Shown here: positions 34,950-44,770 of the stretch, piece by piece
Position numbering within the stretch: position 1 is the stretch's first letter
Layout: every line of letters begins with the position of its first letter
Assembly: GCA_017983495.1 (NCBI GenBank)
Contig: JAGOBH010000001.1
Span: 310,001 to 374,000 of the forward strand
Direction of reading: 5' to 3'
From: Pyrinomonadaceae bacterium
GTDB taxonomy: Bacteria; Acidobacteriota; Blastocatellia; Pyrinomonadales; Pyrinomonadaceae
DNA: 64,000 bases
Position numbers and translations under genes: made by a program
The notes under the pieces: model-generated
The model's input: the letters and a program-made list of their open reading frames with translations, nothing else
The model's database searches: none
Told to the model about the DNA's origin: nothing

Positions 34950-37900
34950 ATGAAAAAGTCATATCTACCACTCGCTAACCTTTTGCTTTCAATGATCATA
35001 CTGGCCTGCCCGGTCTTTGCCGGAGTGTTAACGGTCAATGATAGTTCGGCGGGGATCGTCTGCAATCAAACATTGAGCTTGAAAGAAGCGGCACAATTTG
35101 CGTGGGACGGCAGCGCGATGCGGAATCTGACGGACGGCGAGAAGAACCAGATCTCTGGCGTTACGTGGGTTGCTTTACCGCCGGACCTGAACTGCGCGGG
35201 AGCCATTTGGCGAGCGGCGGTAAATGGGGGCGTTGGAAAGTTCGCAACCGACTTTATTTTCTTTACGAATGGGGTAAATCAGATCAACGACTACGTGCTT
35301 CTCGGTCGGGATGATCGCATCAACGGACTCAAGCCAAATGGCTCTAAGGTAATACTCGACGGTACGGGAGTGGGGAATATCGACGGGATCACATTTATGT
35401 CGTTCGATGATTTGATCCAGAACACCACGAGTTCCCAGGTTGCTCATCTTATTATCAGAAATTTTCAGAGAAGTGGGATCTCGGCAGGATACGCTCGCGG
35501 ATCGGTTTTCGAAGGGCTTGAGATCTACGGCAATGGCAGCCACGGGATAGTTCTGCTCGGAACTGCCGAGGCCAACCCTCGTACCGTCCGCATCGGCGGC
35601 ACGCAGATCGACCAAAGAAATCTGATCTATGGAAATGGCCTGAATGGGATCTCGATTATTGCAAGTCCTTCAACCGACCGTGCCCTGCCCCAGAACATCG
35701 GGATCCTTAACAACTACATCGGCACAAGCAACGGCACGACCGACAACGGAAATAGCGGCAATGGAATTTACCTGGAAAACACTTTTGGAGTAGTTATCGG
35801 CGATGCTGCGGGCGCCACGCGAAATATCATCAGCGGCAACAACAATGATGGCATCAAGATCGAAGGTTCACAGGCTTACGCGAACGAGGTTTTCGGTAAC
35901 TTCATCGGCACCGATTCCACAGGTGGCGGAGCTCTCGGAAATTCTGCCAGTGGAATTGCCCTGCTGTCCGCTGCTGGGTCTGCAGTAGATTTTGTCTCGA
36001 AAACCCCAAATCTTATCGGCAAACCCGGCTTAGGAAATATAATAAGTTCGAATAACTACGGAATATTCATCGCCGATAACAACACTTCCAAAAATTGGAT
36101 CCAGAGTAACTTGATCGGCACGAACGTGGGCGGTAACAGCGACCTCGGCAACACCCTCGACGGAATACTGGTCGGCGGAGGAACATCAGACAACCGCATA
36201 GGCGGGACGGGAACGGGCGAAGGAAATCTGATCGCGTTCAACCGGCGCGGTATATTCGCCGACGGCGGTGAAAGGAATGCATTTCGACGCAACCGGCTCT
36301 TTTCCAATGACGAACTCGGCATAGACCTCGCACCTGTCGGCGTAACCGCAAATGACGCGGGCGACGGTGACACCGGACCGAACGGGTTGCTTAACTATCC
36401 GGTCATCACCTATGTCAATGCGCAAAACAGCTTTGTTGGCATTGAAGGAACATTCAGCAGCTCGCCAAATCAAACCTACACAATTGAGTTTTTTGGGAAT
36501 ACGGCAATTGATCCGACAGGCTCGGGCGAGGGCCGGAACTTTCTGGGACAGACAGTCATCACGACCAATGGCGTCGGCAACGCGAATTTCAACGTCGAAT
36601 TTGCAGCAAATATTTCCAATACCGGAACCTGGGTGACGGCGACAGCGACCGATTCGAATAATAATACATCTGAATTTTCCCAGGGTCGAAACATCTGCTC
36701 TCTGGTCCGCTTGACACCGGCAGCCCTCTTGGCGACGGCAAGCGGCGGTGCAAGCAGTTTTACCGTTAATCAATCGGTCGGCTGCGGCGGATATACACCT
36801 GTATCGAATTCTGCTTGGGTCACTGTAACGGGTTCGGCGGGCGGAACGGTCAGTTTTACATTCGCGGCTAACTCCGGAGCGCAGCGAAACGGGACCATCT
36901 CGGTAAACTTCAACAACGGTCAATTCTTCACTTTCGTGAATTTCAATATTACTCAACTTGCCACAGGTGGTTGTGCATACAACATGAGCCCGACTAATGC
37001 GAATATTGGCTCGGCTGGTGGGCCGGGTTCCTTCAGTTTGTCGACAACCGCAGGATGTACCTGGACGGCGGTCAGCAATGCATCGTGGCTAATCGTAACG
37101 GGCGGCTCTAGCGGCACCGGAAGCGGGACAGTCAGCTACTCCGTTCAAGCAAACACCGGTCCGGCAAGAAGCGCAACGATCACCGCAGGCGGACAGACAT
37201 TCACGATAGATCAGGCTTCCGGCTGCACGTATTCACTCAATCCGTCGAGTCAAAACCTTACAGGCAGCGGCGGCAACGGAACATTCAACCTGACGACTTC
37301 AAACAGCAGTTGCAGTTGGACCGCGACCAGTAATGAATCGTGGATAAATATAACCGGCGGCGGCATCGGAAATGGAAACGGAACGGTTAGTTATACGGTT
37401 GCGACAAATTCGACCGGAAGTGCTCGAACAGGAACCATTACGGTCAGCGGTCAAACATTTACGGTCAATCAATTTGGTAGTGCGCTGAAAGCGCCGTTTG
37501 ATTTCGATGGTGACGGCAAGACGGACGTCTCCATTTTCAGACCGAACCTCGGACAATGGTGGTATATGCGAAGCGTCGACGGTGGCAACCGAGCGTTTAC
37601 CTTCGGGGAATCAACCGACAAACTCGCTCCTGTTGACTTCACAGGAGACGGAAAAACGGACATCGCATTCTGGCGGCCCTCGACCGGCGAATGGTACGTG
37701 CTGCGATCAGAGGACAGTACATTCTATGCGTTCCCGTTTGGTGCGATGGGTGACGTACCAGTTCCGGCCGACTACGACGGCGATGGCAAGGGAGATGCTG
37801 CGGTATTTCGTCCATCAACCGCTATTTGGTACATCGCACGTTCGTCCGGCGGCATTACGATCCAGAATTTCGGTGCTTCGACGGATATTCCGGTTCATGG

Positions 37901-38318
37901 AGATTTCGACGGCGATGCAAAGTCAGACCTGGCGATTTTCCGGCCATCGGACGGGTCGTGGTGGATACAGCGGTCCTCGAATGGTTCCACCTTTGCGACT
38001 ATCTTCGGAACATCTACGGACAAGCGTGTGCCGGGAGACTACACCGGTGACGGCAAGACAGACCTGGCATTTTGGCGACCGTCAACGGGCCAATGGTTTA
38101 TCCTGCGAAGCGAAGATCTGTCGTATTACTCAGTACCGTTCGGCATAAGTTCGGATATTCCGGTTGCCGGAGATTATGACGGCGATGGCAGATGGGACGT
38201 CAGCGTCTTTAGGCCAACGAACAATACCTGGTACCTAAATCGATCGACCTCGGGCGTGGCGACCGTTACCTTCGGGGCAGCGGGAGATAAGCCCGTGCCG
38301 TCGGCGTGGATACCTTAA
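34950..38318 (+). CDS. Secreted beta-helix / BACON / FG-GAP repeat protein
   Basis: An 1122-residue protein from ATG 34950 (GGGAGAG upstream), with signal peptide MKKSYLPLANLLLSMIILAC. Residues about 100-500 are a parallel beta-helix with repeated N-x-I-x-G-N turns (RNLIYGNGLNGISI, GNFIGTDSTGG). Three BACON domains follow (about 595-850), each with a SW-x-x-V/I-T strand (SAWVTVTG, ASWLIVTGG, ESWINITGG). The C-terminus has six FG-GAP/VCBS-type repeats of about 47 residues, marked by calcium-binding loops such as DFDGDGKTD and DYDGDGKGD. This architecture suggests a surface glycan- or host-binding protein, a typical acidobacterial type. Confidence 0.88.
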   Translation: MKKSYLPLANLLLSMIILACPVFAGVLTVNDSSAGIVCNQTLSLKEAAQFAWDGSAMRNLTDGEKNQISGVTWVALPPDLNCAGAIWRAAVNGGVGKFATDFIFFTNGVNQINDYVLLGRDDRINGLKPNGSKVILDGTGVGNIDGITFMSFDDLIQNTTSSQVAHLIIRNFQRSGISAGYARGSVFEGLEIYGNGSHGIVLLGTAEANPRTVRIGGTQIDQRNLIYGNGLNGISIIASPSTDRALPQNIGILNNYIGTSNGTTDNGNSGNGIYLENTFGVVIGDAAGATRNIISGNNNDGIKIEGSQAYANEVFGNFIGTDSTGGGALGNSASGIALLSAAGSAVDFVSKTPNLIGKPGLGNIISSNNYGIFIADNNTSKNWIQSNLIGTNVGGNSDLGNTLDGILVGGGTSDNRIGGTGTGEGNLIAFNRRGIFADGGERNAFRRNRLFSNDELGIDLAPVGVTANDAGDGDTGPNGLLNYPVITYVNAQNSFVGIEGTFSSSPNQTYTIEFFGNTAIDPTGSGEGRNFLGQTVITTNGVGNANFNVEFAANISNTGTWVTATATDSNNNTSEFSQGRNICSLVRLTPAALLATASGGASSFTVNQSVGCGGYTPVSNSAWVTVTGSAGGTVSFTFAANSGAQRNGTISVNFNNGQFFTFVNFNITQLATGGCAYNMSPTNANIGSAGGPGSFSLSTTAGCTWTAVSNASWLIVTGGSSGTGSGTVSYSVQANTGPARSATITAGGQTFTIDQASGCTYSLNPSSQNLTGSGGNGTFNLTTSNSSCSWTATSNESWINITGGGIGNGNGTVSYTVATNSTGSARTGTITVSGQTFTVNQFGSALKAPFDFDGDGKTDVSIFRPNLGQWWYMRSVDGGNRAFTFGESTDKLAPVDFTGDGKTDIAFWRPSTGEWYVLRSEDSTFYAFPFGAMGDVPVPADYDGDGKGDAAVFRPSTAIWYIARSSGGITIQNFGASTDIPVHGDFDGDAKSDLAIFRPSDGSWWIQRSSNGSTFATIFGTSTDKRVPGDYTGDGKTDLAFWRPSTGQWFILRSEDLSYYSVPFGISSDIPVAGDYDGDGRWDVSVFRPTNNTWYLNRSTSGVATVTFGAAGDKPVPSAWIP

Positions 38319-38380
38319 TGTTCGGGGTGACATCTAATTAAACAGCCCCTCGAACGGCTGTGATAAGCAGCATGGTGAGA

Positions 38381-38413
38381 AAGGGCCACCGGAGGATTCC
38401 GGCGGCCCTTTTT
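38381..38413. terminator. Bidirectional terminator
   Basis: AAGGGCCACCGG pairs with CCGGCGGCCCTT across AGGATT (one mismatch), then TTTTT; the minus strand also has a T-run. It separates the convergent beta-helix and desaturase genes. A smaller hairpin, ACAGCC/GGCTGT (38342-38361), precedes it. Confidence 0.88.
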
Positions 38414-38462
38414 AACTGATTTATTTTTGTTCAGATAAACCACGACCGTGGAGCGATCTGAA

Positions 38463-39317
38463 TTATGCCGCCTGTTTCAATTCGATGGGCGATGTACCGG
38501 CGGCGAGTTTGATATCTTTGGCCCAGCCGAGGCGTTCGAGTAAGCGGATCGTGATCCAGTTCATGTCGAACTGATACCATTCAGTGCCGTGACGAGCCGA
38601 GGTCGGCCACATGTGGTGATTATTGTGCCAGCCTTCGCCGAAAGTTAGGATTGCGACGAACCAGTTGTTGGTCGACAAGTCGCCGGTGTCGTTAGGCCGT
38701 TTGCCGTAGATATGAGCGAGCGAATTGACGAACCACGTCGTGTGCCAACCGAACACGACACGGCCAAATACGCCCCAGATGACCATCGTCCAACCGCCGA
38801 TCGCAAACAGGATGACGGCAGAAATGATGATCGGCAAGTAGAAATATTTGGAGATGAGCACGTGGCCGCGGTCCTTGAGCAGGTCGGGAACGTACTTTTT
38901 CATCGTCGCGGCGTCGTGGTCCTGGGCCGTTCCCCAGATGACCCAGCCGATCTGTGCCCACCAAAAACCGGGGCGGATCGAGTGTGGATCTTTCTCAGTA
39001 TCGGTAAACGCATGGTGCATGCGGTGGGTCGCGATCCACTTGTCAGGCGGATCCTGCATCGACATTGTCGCGAAAATGCTGGTGATGTACTCGATCCACT
39101 TCGGAGCCTTAAAGCTGCGGTGCGTGAGCAAGCGGTGCCAGCCGAGGCCAACGCCGAGGCTGCCGACGATCCAGTTTCCGATCAGCAGAGCGGCCAGATT
39201 TGGCCAGCTGAATGTCCACAAAACCGGGATCGCAAGCAGATGGAACGATGTGACGATCGCGACGTTTTTCCAATTGAAACCTGTACGGGGTTTTTCGAAC
39301 TCAAGGACGTTTTGCAT
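38463..39317 (-). CDS. Acyl-CoA/acyl-lipid delta-9-type fatty acid desaturase
   Basis: A 284-residue membrane di-iron desaturase. The three His boxes are present: HRLLTHRS, HRMHHAFTD and HNNHH, with helices before and between. It introduces a cis double bond into saturated acyl chains, probably at C9, using O2. The window contains no dedicated ferredoxin. An SRPBCC-domain gene follows upstream on the same strand at about 80 bp. Confidence 0.92.
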   Translation of the reverse strand: MQNVLEFEKPRTGFNWKNVAIVTSFHLLAIPVLWTFSWPNLAALLIGNWIVGSLGVGLGWHRLLTHRSFKAPKWIEYITSIFATMSMQDPPDKWIATHRMHHAFTDTEKDPHSIRPGFWWAQIGWVIWGTAQDHDAATMKKYVPDLLKDRGHVLISKYFYLPIIISAVILFAIGGWTMVIWGVFGRVVFGWHTTWFVNSLAHIYGKRPNDTGDLSTNNWFVAILTFGEGWHNNHHMWPTSARHGTEWYQFDMNWITIRLLERLGWAKDIKLAAGTSPIELKQAA

Positions 39318-39400
39318 TAAGAAATAAAGACAACTGCTAAATTAAGACATTATTAGAGTACCAGTTTCGTGAGGGGCTGATTGTAATAGCTGTGTAAAAG

Positions 39401-39832
39401 TTAGGCGTTTGAGCTTTCGGCAAGTGTCTTGAGCCTCGCGTTGCGGCCGGAGACAAGTTGCCGAAGCTGGCCCTCGATCACAAACTTGTCGACGATACGT
39501 CCGATGATGGCGAACGGCGAGACCCAAACAAGCGTGTCCCGCATCAGCGTACCGCCGTCGTTCGGGAGAAATTCGTGGATGTGTTTGAACGACTTGAAAT
39601 TGCCCTCGGTCATCTCGTCTACGAGCAGCCGCGGCCGATCGAATTCGATGACCCCGACCGTCAGCTTCTGCGTCAAGCCGAACTTTGAGCTAACGAACGT
39701 AACCGTCTGCCCCACGCCGAATTCGCCTGTAATGACCGGCTCAGGTCCGGCCTGTATGCGCGGATCCCGCAACAGGCCGAAACAGGTTTCTGTGGGAGCG
39801 TTTATGTTTGTCTCGAGAACGATTTCAGGCAT
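39401..39832 (-). CDS. SRPBCC-fold protein (polyketide cyclase/START-like)
   Basis: A 143-residue protein from ATG 39832 (MPEIVLETNINAPTETCF); the longer frame adds residues unlike the family. It has the SRPBCC pattern: a first strand with N-A-P, then RIQAGPEPVITGEFGVG, EFDRPRLLVDEM, and a C-terminal helix (IIGRIVDKFVIEGQLRQLV). The cell-division-inhibitor SulA-like branch shares this layout. A ligand-binding cavity is expected; the ligand is unknown. It lies 59 bp after arsM. Confidence 0.82.
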   Translation of the reverse strand: MPEIVLETNINAPTETCFGLLRDPRIQAGPEPVITGEFGVGQTVTFVSSKFGLTQKLTVGVIEFDRPRLLVDEMTEGNFKSFKHIHEFLPNDGGTLMRDTLVWVSPFAIIGRIVDKFVIEGQLRQLVSGRNARLKTLAESSNA

Positions 39833-39891
39833 CGTGGAAAATAGTATAGTTGGACAAACCCCAACCACGAAGCCGAACGCCGGCTCTCGAA

Positions 39892-40800
39892 CTACTGCGG
39901 TTTCGCGGCAAAGATCTTAACGCTCGCAGCGTAGTCGTTGACGTCGTATTTTCGCAGCAATTCTGATAACTCGTCGTGTAGCGGTGCCGCCTCTGCGGGC
40001 GAGCAGCAGCTTGTCGACACGGCAGCCGCACCGCGGCCCGAAATGGACACGGGCGTCACCTGTGCCGGGGCCGGCCCGCAGCATGTTGACGTGTTTTCGG
40101 CCTTGGCGTAGGCGTTGAGGTCTGCTCCCGAATCGATCACCTCGACGTGAGAAAGCCCGGCTTCTTTCAGCCCGCTCTTATACTCATCGATAGTGATCGC
40201 ACCGGCGATGCAGCCGACGTACGCCATTACGCTGTCGCCGAGTTCCGCCGGAAGCGGCTTTTTGAGAACGATATCGCTTACGGCTAAGCCGCCGCCCGGT
40301 TTGAGAACACGTGCGATCTCATGAAAGACCGCCGATTTATCGGGAGCGAGATTGATGACGCAATTGCTGATCACGATATCGACGGACGAATCCGCGAGCG
40401 GGAGCTCGTCGATCGTGGATAGGTGAAATTCAACGTTTGTGTATCCTGCACCGTCATTTGCCTTTGCCGCGTTACGCCTGGCAAGATCGATCATTTCCGG
40501 CGTCATATCGATGCCGATCGCCTTGCCGGTCGAGCCGACTTTTTGGGCCGCCAGAAACACGTCAAGGCCGCCTCCGCTGCCGAGATCGACGACCGTCTGG
40601 CCCGGTTTAAGGTGTGCGGTCGCCGTCGGATTGCCGCACGACAAACCCATGTTAGCCTCGGCCGGAATGGACGCCAGTTCATCCGGCGTATAGCCGAACG
40701 CCTCAGCGACTGCCTTTACGCCTTCGTGTTCGGACGATAAATTGCTCACCGCCACCGCTCCGTATCTGCTCTTTACCGCATCTGTTAATTTCTCTGACAT
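39892..40800 (-). CDS. arsM: Arsenite methyltransferase ArsM
   Basis: A 302-residue SAM-dependent enzyme that methylates As(III) to volatile or excreted species. The SAM site is [13 protein letters not shown]. The three Cys known to bind As(III) in ArsM are in place: [18 protein letters not shown] and [10 protein letters not shown]. Two extra Cys pairs (TCCGPA and TSCCSP) in the C-terminal part may bind more metal. Start ATG 40800 has GAGGT 6 nt upstream; a TTG further up overlaps that site. Two palindromes upstream suggest metal-dependent control, although no arsR is in the window. Confidence 0.95.
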   Translation of the reverse strand: MSEKLTDAVKSRYGAVAVSNLSSEHEGVKAVAEAFGYTPDELASIPAEANMGLSCGNPTATAHLKPGQTVVDLGSGGGLDVFLAAQKVGSTGKAIGIDMTPEMIDLARRNAAKANDGAGYTNVEFHLSTIDELPLADSSVDIVISNCVINLAPDKSAVFHEIARVLKPGGGLAVSDIVLKKPLPAELGDSVMAYVGCIAGAITIDEYKSGLKEAGLSHVEVIDSGADLNAYAKAENTSTCCGPAPAQVTPVSISGRGAAAVSTSCCSPAEAAPLHDELSELLRKYDVNDYAASVKIFAAKPQ

Positions 40801-40845
40801 ATAATTACCTCGCAAACTGAATATTGTATCAAACCATTACACAAC

Positions 40846-40865
40846 ATTTATGCTTAGACATAAAT
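40846..40865. promoter_or_regulatory. Operator-like palindrome 1 of arsM
   Basis: ATTTATG-CTTAGA-CATAAAT is a perfect 7-6-7 inverted repeat. It covers the expected -35 position for the minus-strand -10 box TACAAT (40828-40823), so a bound repressor would block arsM transcription. Confidence 0.65.
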
Positions 40866-40908
40866 GATAATTCAAACTTACACCCCCACCGCAACAGATG
40901 TCAAGCGA

Positions 40909-40930
40909 CAATTATGCTAAAGCATAATTG
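40909..40930. promoter_or_regulatory. Operator-like palindrome 2 of arsM
   Basis: CAATTATGCT-AA-AGCATAATTG is a perfect 10-2-10 inverted repeat, 43 bp from palindrome 1, and shares the half-site TTATGCT. A minus-strand TTGACA (40904-40899) sits beside it. ArsR/SmtB-type control is the natural guess. Confidence 0.65.
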
Positions 40931-40981
40931 TTTTATCGAGGCATGTTCAGTATGGTTGGAACGATATTCTGAAGAGATAGA

Positions 40982-41317
40982 TCAGTAATTTACCCGCACA
41001 AACTCAGCCACACCGACGCCGATCAGGCTGCAGACTATCTCGAGCCCGATGCCGACGATCGAAAATACGGGAACGGCGATAAGTGCTGAGGTGACCGGGC
41101 TGAAGTTCCTCTTAATGAGGATGCCGGCGAGAAAAAAGGCTCCGATGCTCGTCACGAGCGTAACGAGCAGTGCCAGCAGCACGAAAGCTGCCAATCCCCA
41201 GGTTGCATCGCTCTCGCTGAAACCGTTCATGGCGATCAGCATGCCGAAAAGGATGATGATCGCGGCGATGATGTTGACGATCAGGGTCGCAGTTAATGCG
41301 ACGAGTTTGGACGCCAT
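40982..41317 (-). CDS. Small membrane protein, three helices
   Basis: A 111-residue hydrophobic protein with helices at about 6-30, 41-66 and 76-103, and a short soluble loop containing NGFSESDATWG. No family recognised. It lies between the arsM operators and the amidase gene on the minus strand, 51 bp after the amidase start side. A role in transport is possible but has no support. Confidence 0.65.
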   Translation of the reverse strand: MASKLVALTATLIVNIIAAIIILFGMLIAMNGFSESDATWGLAAFVLLALLVTLVTSIGAFFLAGILIKRNFSPVTSALIAVPVFSIVGIGLEIVCSLIGVGVAEFVRVNY

Positions 41318-41368
41318 AGCTTTTAGACCGAGTTAACAGAGGAGCTCGAACCCCGTTAACCATATATT

Positions 41369-42937
41369 TTACTTCGTTTTGGGATAAGTTGGTAAGAACT
41401 GCGGAACGACGCGGCCCTTTGTTCGTTGTTCAAAGGCGTATGCGTACTTCAGCAGAGTCGGTTCGCTAAATGCTCGCCCAAAGAACGCAAATCCCGCGAC
41501 GGTATTCTCACGCAGGCCCACCGGCACGGTGATGTAAGGGTACCCGGCAACCGCGGCGATCGACCAGGTCGCACCGCTGGTCGGTGCGACAAGAGCGTCA
41601 AGCTTGTCCTTTGCCATTACCGCGTCAATGCCGTCTTCGCGTGTGGCCTTTTTGATCTTTGCAAGGGCGTCAAGATATGCCTTGTCGTTGAGGTCGCCTT
41701 TCTTTTGCGCATCGAGAAAGAGCTCCTGGCCAAATAGTTTAAGTTCAAGTTCCTTGTTCTCGTCGTTAAATTTGATCAGATCCTCGAGCGTCTTGTATTT
41801 AGAGCCGCGGCTGGCGAGGTATTTGTTCAGGTCGGCTTTGAACTCGTATAGCAACACGTCGGTCCGCTCGGTCGAGATCTTGCTGTAGTCAGGCGTGAAT
41901 GTGACGTCGATCAAGGTCGCCCCGGCGGCACGCAGCGATTCGATAAACGGTTCGTTAAACGCCTTGACCTCCGGCCGTGTCGTGTACTGCATCACGAGCC
42001 CAAGACGAGCCCCCTTGAGGCCGTCGGCGTCGAGGAACTTGGTATAGTCCTTCGCCGCCCGTTCGTCTGCATTGGCGGTTTCCGGATCGTGCTTATCGCG
42101 GCCGACCATCGCACCGAGCATAATGGCGGCGTCCGTCACGGTCCGCGTCATCGGTCCGGCGGTGTCCTGTGTGTGGGCGATCGGGATAATGCCGCTGCGT
42201 GAGATAAGGCCAAGCGTCGGCTTGAGGCCGACGACGCCGTTCGAGACGGCCGGGCAGATGATCGAACCGTTGGTCTCGGTGCCGACGGCGGCGGCGGCCA
42301 GGTTTGCGGAAACGGATACGCCCGAACCTGAGCTTGAGCCGCATGGGTTCTGATCGAGAAAATACGGGTTATTCGTCTGCAACCCGCGACCCGACCATCC
42401 GCTGATCGAGCGGTTACCGCGAAAATTTGCCCATTCGCTCAGATTCGTTTTGCCAAGGATAATGGCACCCGCTTTGCGAAGCCTCTGAGCAACAAACGCG
42501 TCCTCTTTCGGTGTCGGAGCGTCGACCAGAGCGAGCGAGCCTGCGGTCGTTTTCATCTTGTCCGCTGTATCGATATTGTCTTTGATCAGGATCGGAATGC
42601 CGTGGAGCATCGAACGAACGCGGCCCTTTTTACGCTCCTTATCCATCTGGTCGGCAATCGCCAGCGCGTCGGGGTTCAACTCGAGCACGGAACGCGTCTT
42701 GGTGTCGATCATCTTGATCCGCTCGATGTACATCTCAACCAAACGGCGTGACGTCAGCTGTCCCGACTTCAGCTTAGCCTGCAGCTGCGGGATCGTGATC
42801 TCGACAAGCTCCGGGTACGGATCGTAAGCCATCATGCCGGGCAATTCACCCTTTGCGCTGCCAAACAACGCAAGCGTAGCCAGGCCCGCGGCACCGACCT
42901 TCAAAAATTCGCGGCGGTTCTGTTTTTTTTTGGTCAT
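41369..42937 (-). CDS. Tat-exported amidase (amidase signature family)
   Basis: A 522-residue protein from ATG 42937. The N-terminus [17 protein letters not shown] is a twin-arginine signal. The Ser-cisSer-Lys triad is present: Lys in GIPILIKDN, and Ser in [13 protein letters not shown], with GTETNGSI carrying the nucleophile Ser. A C-terminal [10 protein letters not shown] segment completes the fold. It would hydrolyse amides outside the cytoplasm; the substrate is unknown. The frame upstream of 42937 belongs to the vapC end and was not used. Confidence 0.93.
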   Translation of the reverse strand: MTKKKQNRREFLKVGAAGLATLALFGSAKGELPGMMAYDPYPELVEITIPQLQAKLKSGQLTSRRLVEMYIERIKMIDTKTRSVLELNPDALAIADQMDKERKKGRVRSMLHGIPILIKDNIDTADKMKTTAGSLALVDAPTPKEDAFVAQRLRKAGAIILGKTNLSEWANFRGNRSISGWSGRGLQTNNPYFLDQNPCGSSSGSGVSVSANLAAAAVGTETNGSIICPAVSNGVVGLKPTLGLISRSGIIPIAHTQDTAGPMTRTVTDAAIMLGAMVGRDKHDPETANADERAAKDYTKFLDADGLKGARLGLVMQYTTRPEVKAFNEPFIESLRAAGATLIDVTFTPDYSKISTERTDVLLYEFKADLNKYLASRGSKYKTLEDLIKFNDENKELELKLFGQELFLDAQKKGDLNDKAYLDALAKIKKATREDGIDAVMAKDKLDALVAPTSGATWSIAAVAGYPYITVPVGLRENTVAGFAFFGRAFSEPTLLKYAYAFEQRTKGRVVPQFLPTYPKTK

Positions 42938-42957
42938 GATATTTACAACGGTTTTTT

Positions 42958-43353
42958 CTAATCCCAAAGCAACGCCAATCCATCGGATTCAAACCGCTTA
43001 AAGGTCGAATCTCCACTCACAAGCACCAGCTTTCGATTGATCGCCTGCCATATCAACATTCGGTCGAACGGGTCTTTATGGGACGGTTCGGCGAGATCGC
43101 CGTAACTCGCAGCCTCTTCAGGGGTTAACGGAAGTGTTTCGATCCCCGCATTCGTCGCCGCCGTAACAAGATCGTCATCCCAGCCGAGGCGGAGCTTGCC
43201 GATCCGAACTTTTATGCTTATTTCCCACAGACTGACCGCGCTGACAAATACTTGATTCGATTTGTCCTCGATCGTTCGGCGAGCAAGAGGTGGAAGCCTA
43301 GAAACTTCGGAAATGGTCCAAAGAAATGCGTGGGTATCGAGAAGAAGCCTCAT
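42958..43353 (-). CDS. VapC-like PIN-domain toxin
   Basis: A 131-residue PIN-domain ribonuclease, type II toxin. The acidic metal-binding residues are visible: D in LLLDTHAFLW, E in SLWEISIKV, D in DPFDRMLIWQA and D in VSGDSTF. The start overlaps the antitoxin stop by 4 bp (ATGA), the usual operon coupling. Expected action is cleavage of tRNA or rRNA. Confidence 0.92.
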   Translation of the reverse strand: MRLLLDTHAFLWTISEVSRLPPLARRTIEDKSNQVFVSAVSLWEISIKVRIGKLRLGWDDDLVTAATNAGIETLPLTPEEAASYGDLAEPSHKDPFDRMLIWQAINRKLVLVSGDSTFKRFESDGLALLWD

Positions 43354-43604
43354 TTTTTACCAAGACTGATAAATTCTTCCTCGGTCATCTTAAAATCCGG
43401 AGCAAAGACTACTTTCATCTTGCCATCGAGAAGTCCCAGCTTTCGCTTACCAGCTTTTTTCGAAGATGAATCGGTCATCGGAACGAGTTTAGCCACCGGC
43501 TTCTTGTTCTTGCCATAAAGAACACCAATGCTCTCGCCCTGCTGCACCTTTTCAAGCACTTCGGAAAAATGAGCTTTAAATTCTCCGACCGATAGACTTT
43601 TCAT
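43350..43604 (-). CDS. Phd/YefM-like antitoxin of VapC
   Basis: An 84-residue protein from ATG 43604. The N-terminal Phd/YefM DNA-binding fold is VGEFKAHFSEVLEKVQQGES followed by GKNKKPVAKLVP, and a flexible C-terminal tail (APDFKMTEEEFISLGKK) should wrap the PIN toxin. It comes first in the operon, overlapping vapC. The 260 bp behind its start (43605-43864) hold no gene I can support. Confidence 0.88.
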   Translation of the reverse strand: MKSLSVGEFKAHFSEVLEKVQQGESIGVLYGKNKKPVAKLVPMTDSSSKKAGKRKLGLLDGKMKVVFAPDFKMTEEEFISLGKK

Positions 43605-43864
43605 ACGATCGATTATATGCGGTTTATGACAAGTTGACAAGAAAAATGCTATCCAGAAACAGGACTCCAGAGATCTGCGTATTTGGTATTAATTCAGTGA
43701 TGTTCGATTTGGTAGTTAATGCAGCCACGAGAACCGACGAAGTCGCCAAGATCCCGTTCGCAAACTAATTGATAGCAGCCGCGGCCGGTCTAACTAGCCA
43801 ATCGTGTAATTCCTCGGGCTCAGTGTTCTTGATCTGTTTCTTAAGGTGAGAACAAAACAGGCTT

Positions 43865-44383
43865 TCATAAGATCGTTGGGTCTGTGTCGGTTCGCCACAT
43901 TGACGATATGGATCCGGCCGTGAAGGCAAAAATACAAGAAGATATAGAGAGGATAATACTAGCTATGCCGGAGAAAACAAGTAACGCCCCGAATGTGCCC
44001 GGCGGCGTGTTTTCACCCGTCCCGGGTTGGTATGTCGCAATTGCTTCTACCCAAACCCTAATGAAAAAGGAAAAACTAAAGATAAAAGACCCTACAATGG
44101 AAATAGGAAGCCACGAAGGGAAGAACTTCGACCATAGCCGTCGGGTCGACCAAATACCGATAGCACTTCCAAAATAAGCACCAATAATAAACAAGAATAG
44201 TTCAGCGTATCCGACCATCTCACCGATCGTATCTGCCGTGAATGGAGGATGGTGGGAAGTTAATCTGGAACTCAAGAAAAGTAAGGTCACCAACGGAAGG
44301 AGCAGCCCAACTGCAGCACCAGACCCCGCAATCACGATCTTTTCAATACTATAGCTACTCCTAAATGGTTCCTCACTGCTCAT
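43865..44383 (-). CDS. Four-helix membrane protein, unknown
   Basis: A 172-residue protein with helices at about 17-38, 54-76, 90-108 and 135-158. It has no family motif I know. The start lies 10 bp from the end of the mqnC tail remnant (44393-44450), so it is the first gene after the inserted cassettes, probably older accessory DNA or the original neighbour of mqnC. Confidence 0.6.
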   Translation of the reverse strand: MSSEEPFRSSYSIEKIVIAGSGAAVGLLLPLVTLLFLSSRLTSHHPPFTADTIGEMVGYAELFLFIIGAYFGSAIGIWSTRRLWSKFFPSWLPISIVGSFIFSFSFFIRVWVEAIATYQPGTGENTPPGTFGALLVFSGIASIILSISSCIFAFTAGSISSMWRTDTDPTIL

Positions 44384-44392
44384 ATTAGGTAT

Positions 44393-44450
44393 TCAATCCG
44401 CAAACGCCACGCTCAGCTGTTTGAGCGGCATGGATTTCGTGGGGTCGGCG
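44393..44450 (-). pseudogene. mqnC 3'-end remnant, distal copy
   Basis: In the mqnC frame this reads TKSMPLKQLSVAFAD and stop (TGA), against KKSMPLKQLTVAFAD and TAA in the intact gene. 41 of 46 bases match (44393-44438). The changes are V-V, L-L twice (synonymous), T-S (conservative) and a different stop. The match fades beyond 44438. It begins 14 bp or less from the HigA-like antitoxin stop, as in the argG island. Confidence 0.88.
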
Positions 44451-44464
44451 CCGGCACTTGGCGA

Positions 44465-44755
44465 CTATTTAAGAGCCGATGCATGAAGCCGAAGTCCGAG
44501 GCATTCGATCACCTTCATAATTGTGGAGAATTCAGGATTGCCGGTGGGTGAAAGTGCTTTATAGAGACTCTCGCGGCCAAGACCGGTCTCGCGTGCCAAT
44601 TGCGTCATCCCGCGCGCTCGAGCAATGTCGCCAAGCGCAGCAGCGACAAGCGACGCGTCGCCCTCCTCCAAAGCGGCCTCAAGATAAGCTGCCATTTCTT
44701 TTTCGGAATTCAGATATTCGGCTGCATCCCAAAGCATTGTTTTTGTTTTAGCCAT
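44465..44755 (-). CDS. HigA-like antitoxin (COG3636 type), second cassette
   Basis: A 96-residue protein from ATG 44755 (GGAG about 9 nt upstream). It aligns with the antitoxin of the argG island: same ALGDIARARGM core, helix-turn-helix LARETGLGRESLYKALSPTG and NPEFSTIMKVIECLGLRLHA. The toxin gene lies 15 bp upstream. The proteins are clearly related but differ at many positions, so the two cassettes are old relatives, not a recent duplication. Confidence 0.9.
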   Translation of the reverse strand: MAKTKTMLWDAAEYLNSEKEMAAYLEAALEEGDASLVAAALGDIARARGMTQLARETGLGRESLYKALSPTGNPEFSTIMKVIECLGLRLHASALK

Positions 44756-44770
44756 AACTGTTTTCTCCAA

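Noticed and set aside
36186..36956. 256-codon minus-strand open frame
   Set aside because: Antisense to the beta-helix/BACON gene; Arg- and Cys-rich composition is typical of a shadow frame.
43605..43864. A third mqnC tail beyond the 172-residue membrane protein
   Set aside because: I looked for the SMPLKQL/VAFAD coding pattern on the minus strand; only a short CGCAAAC match is present, which is not enough.
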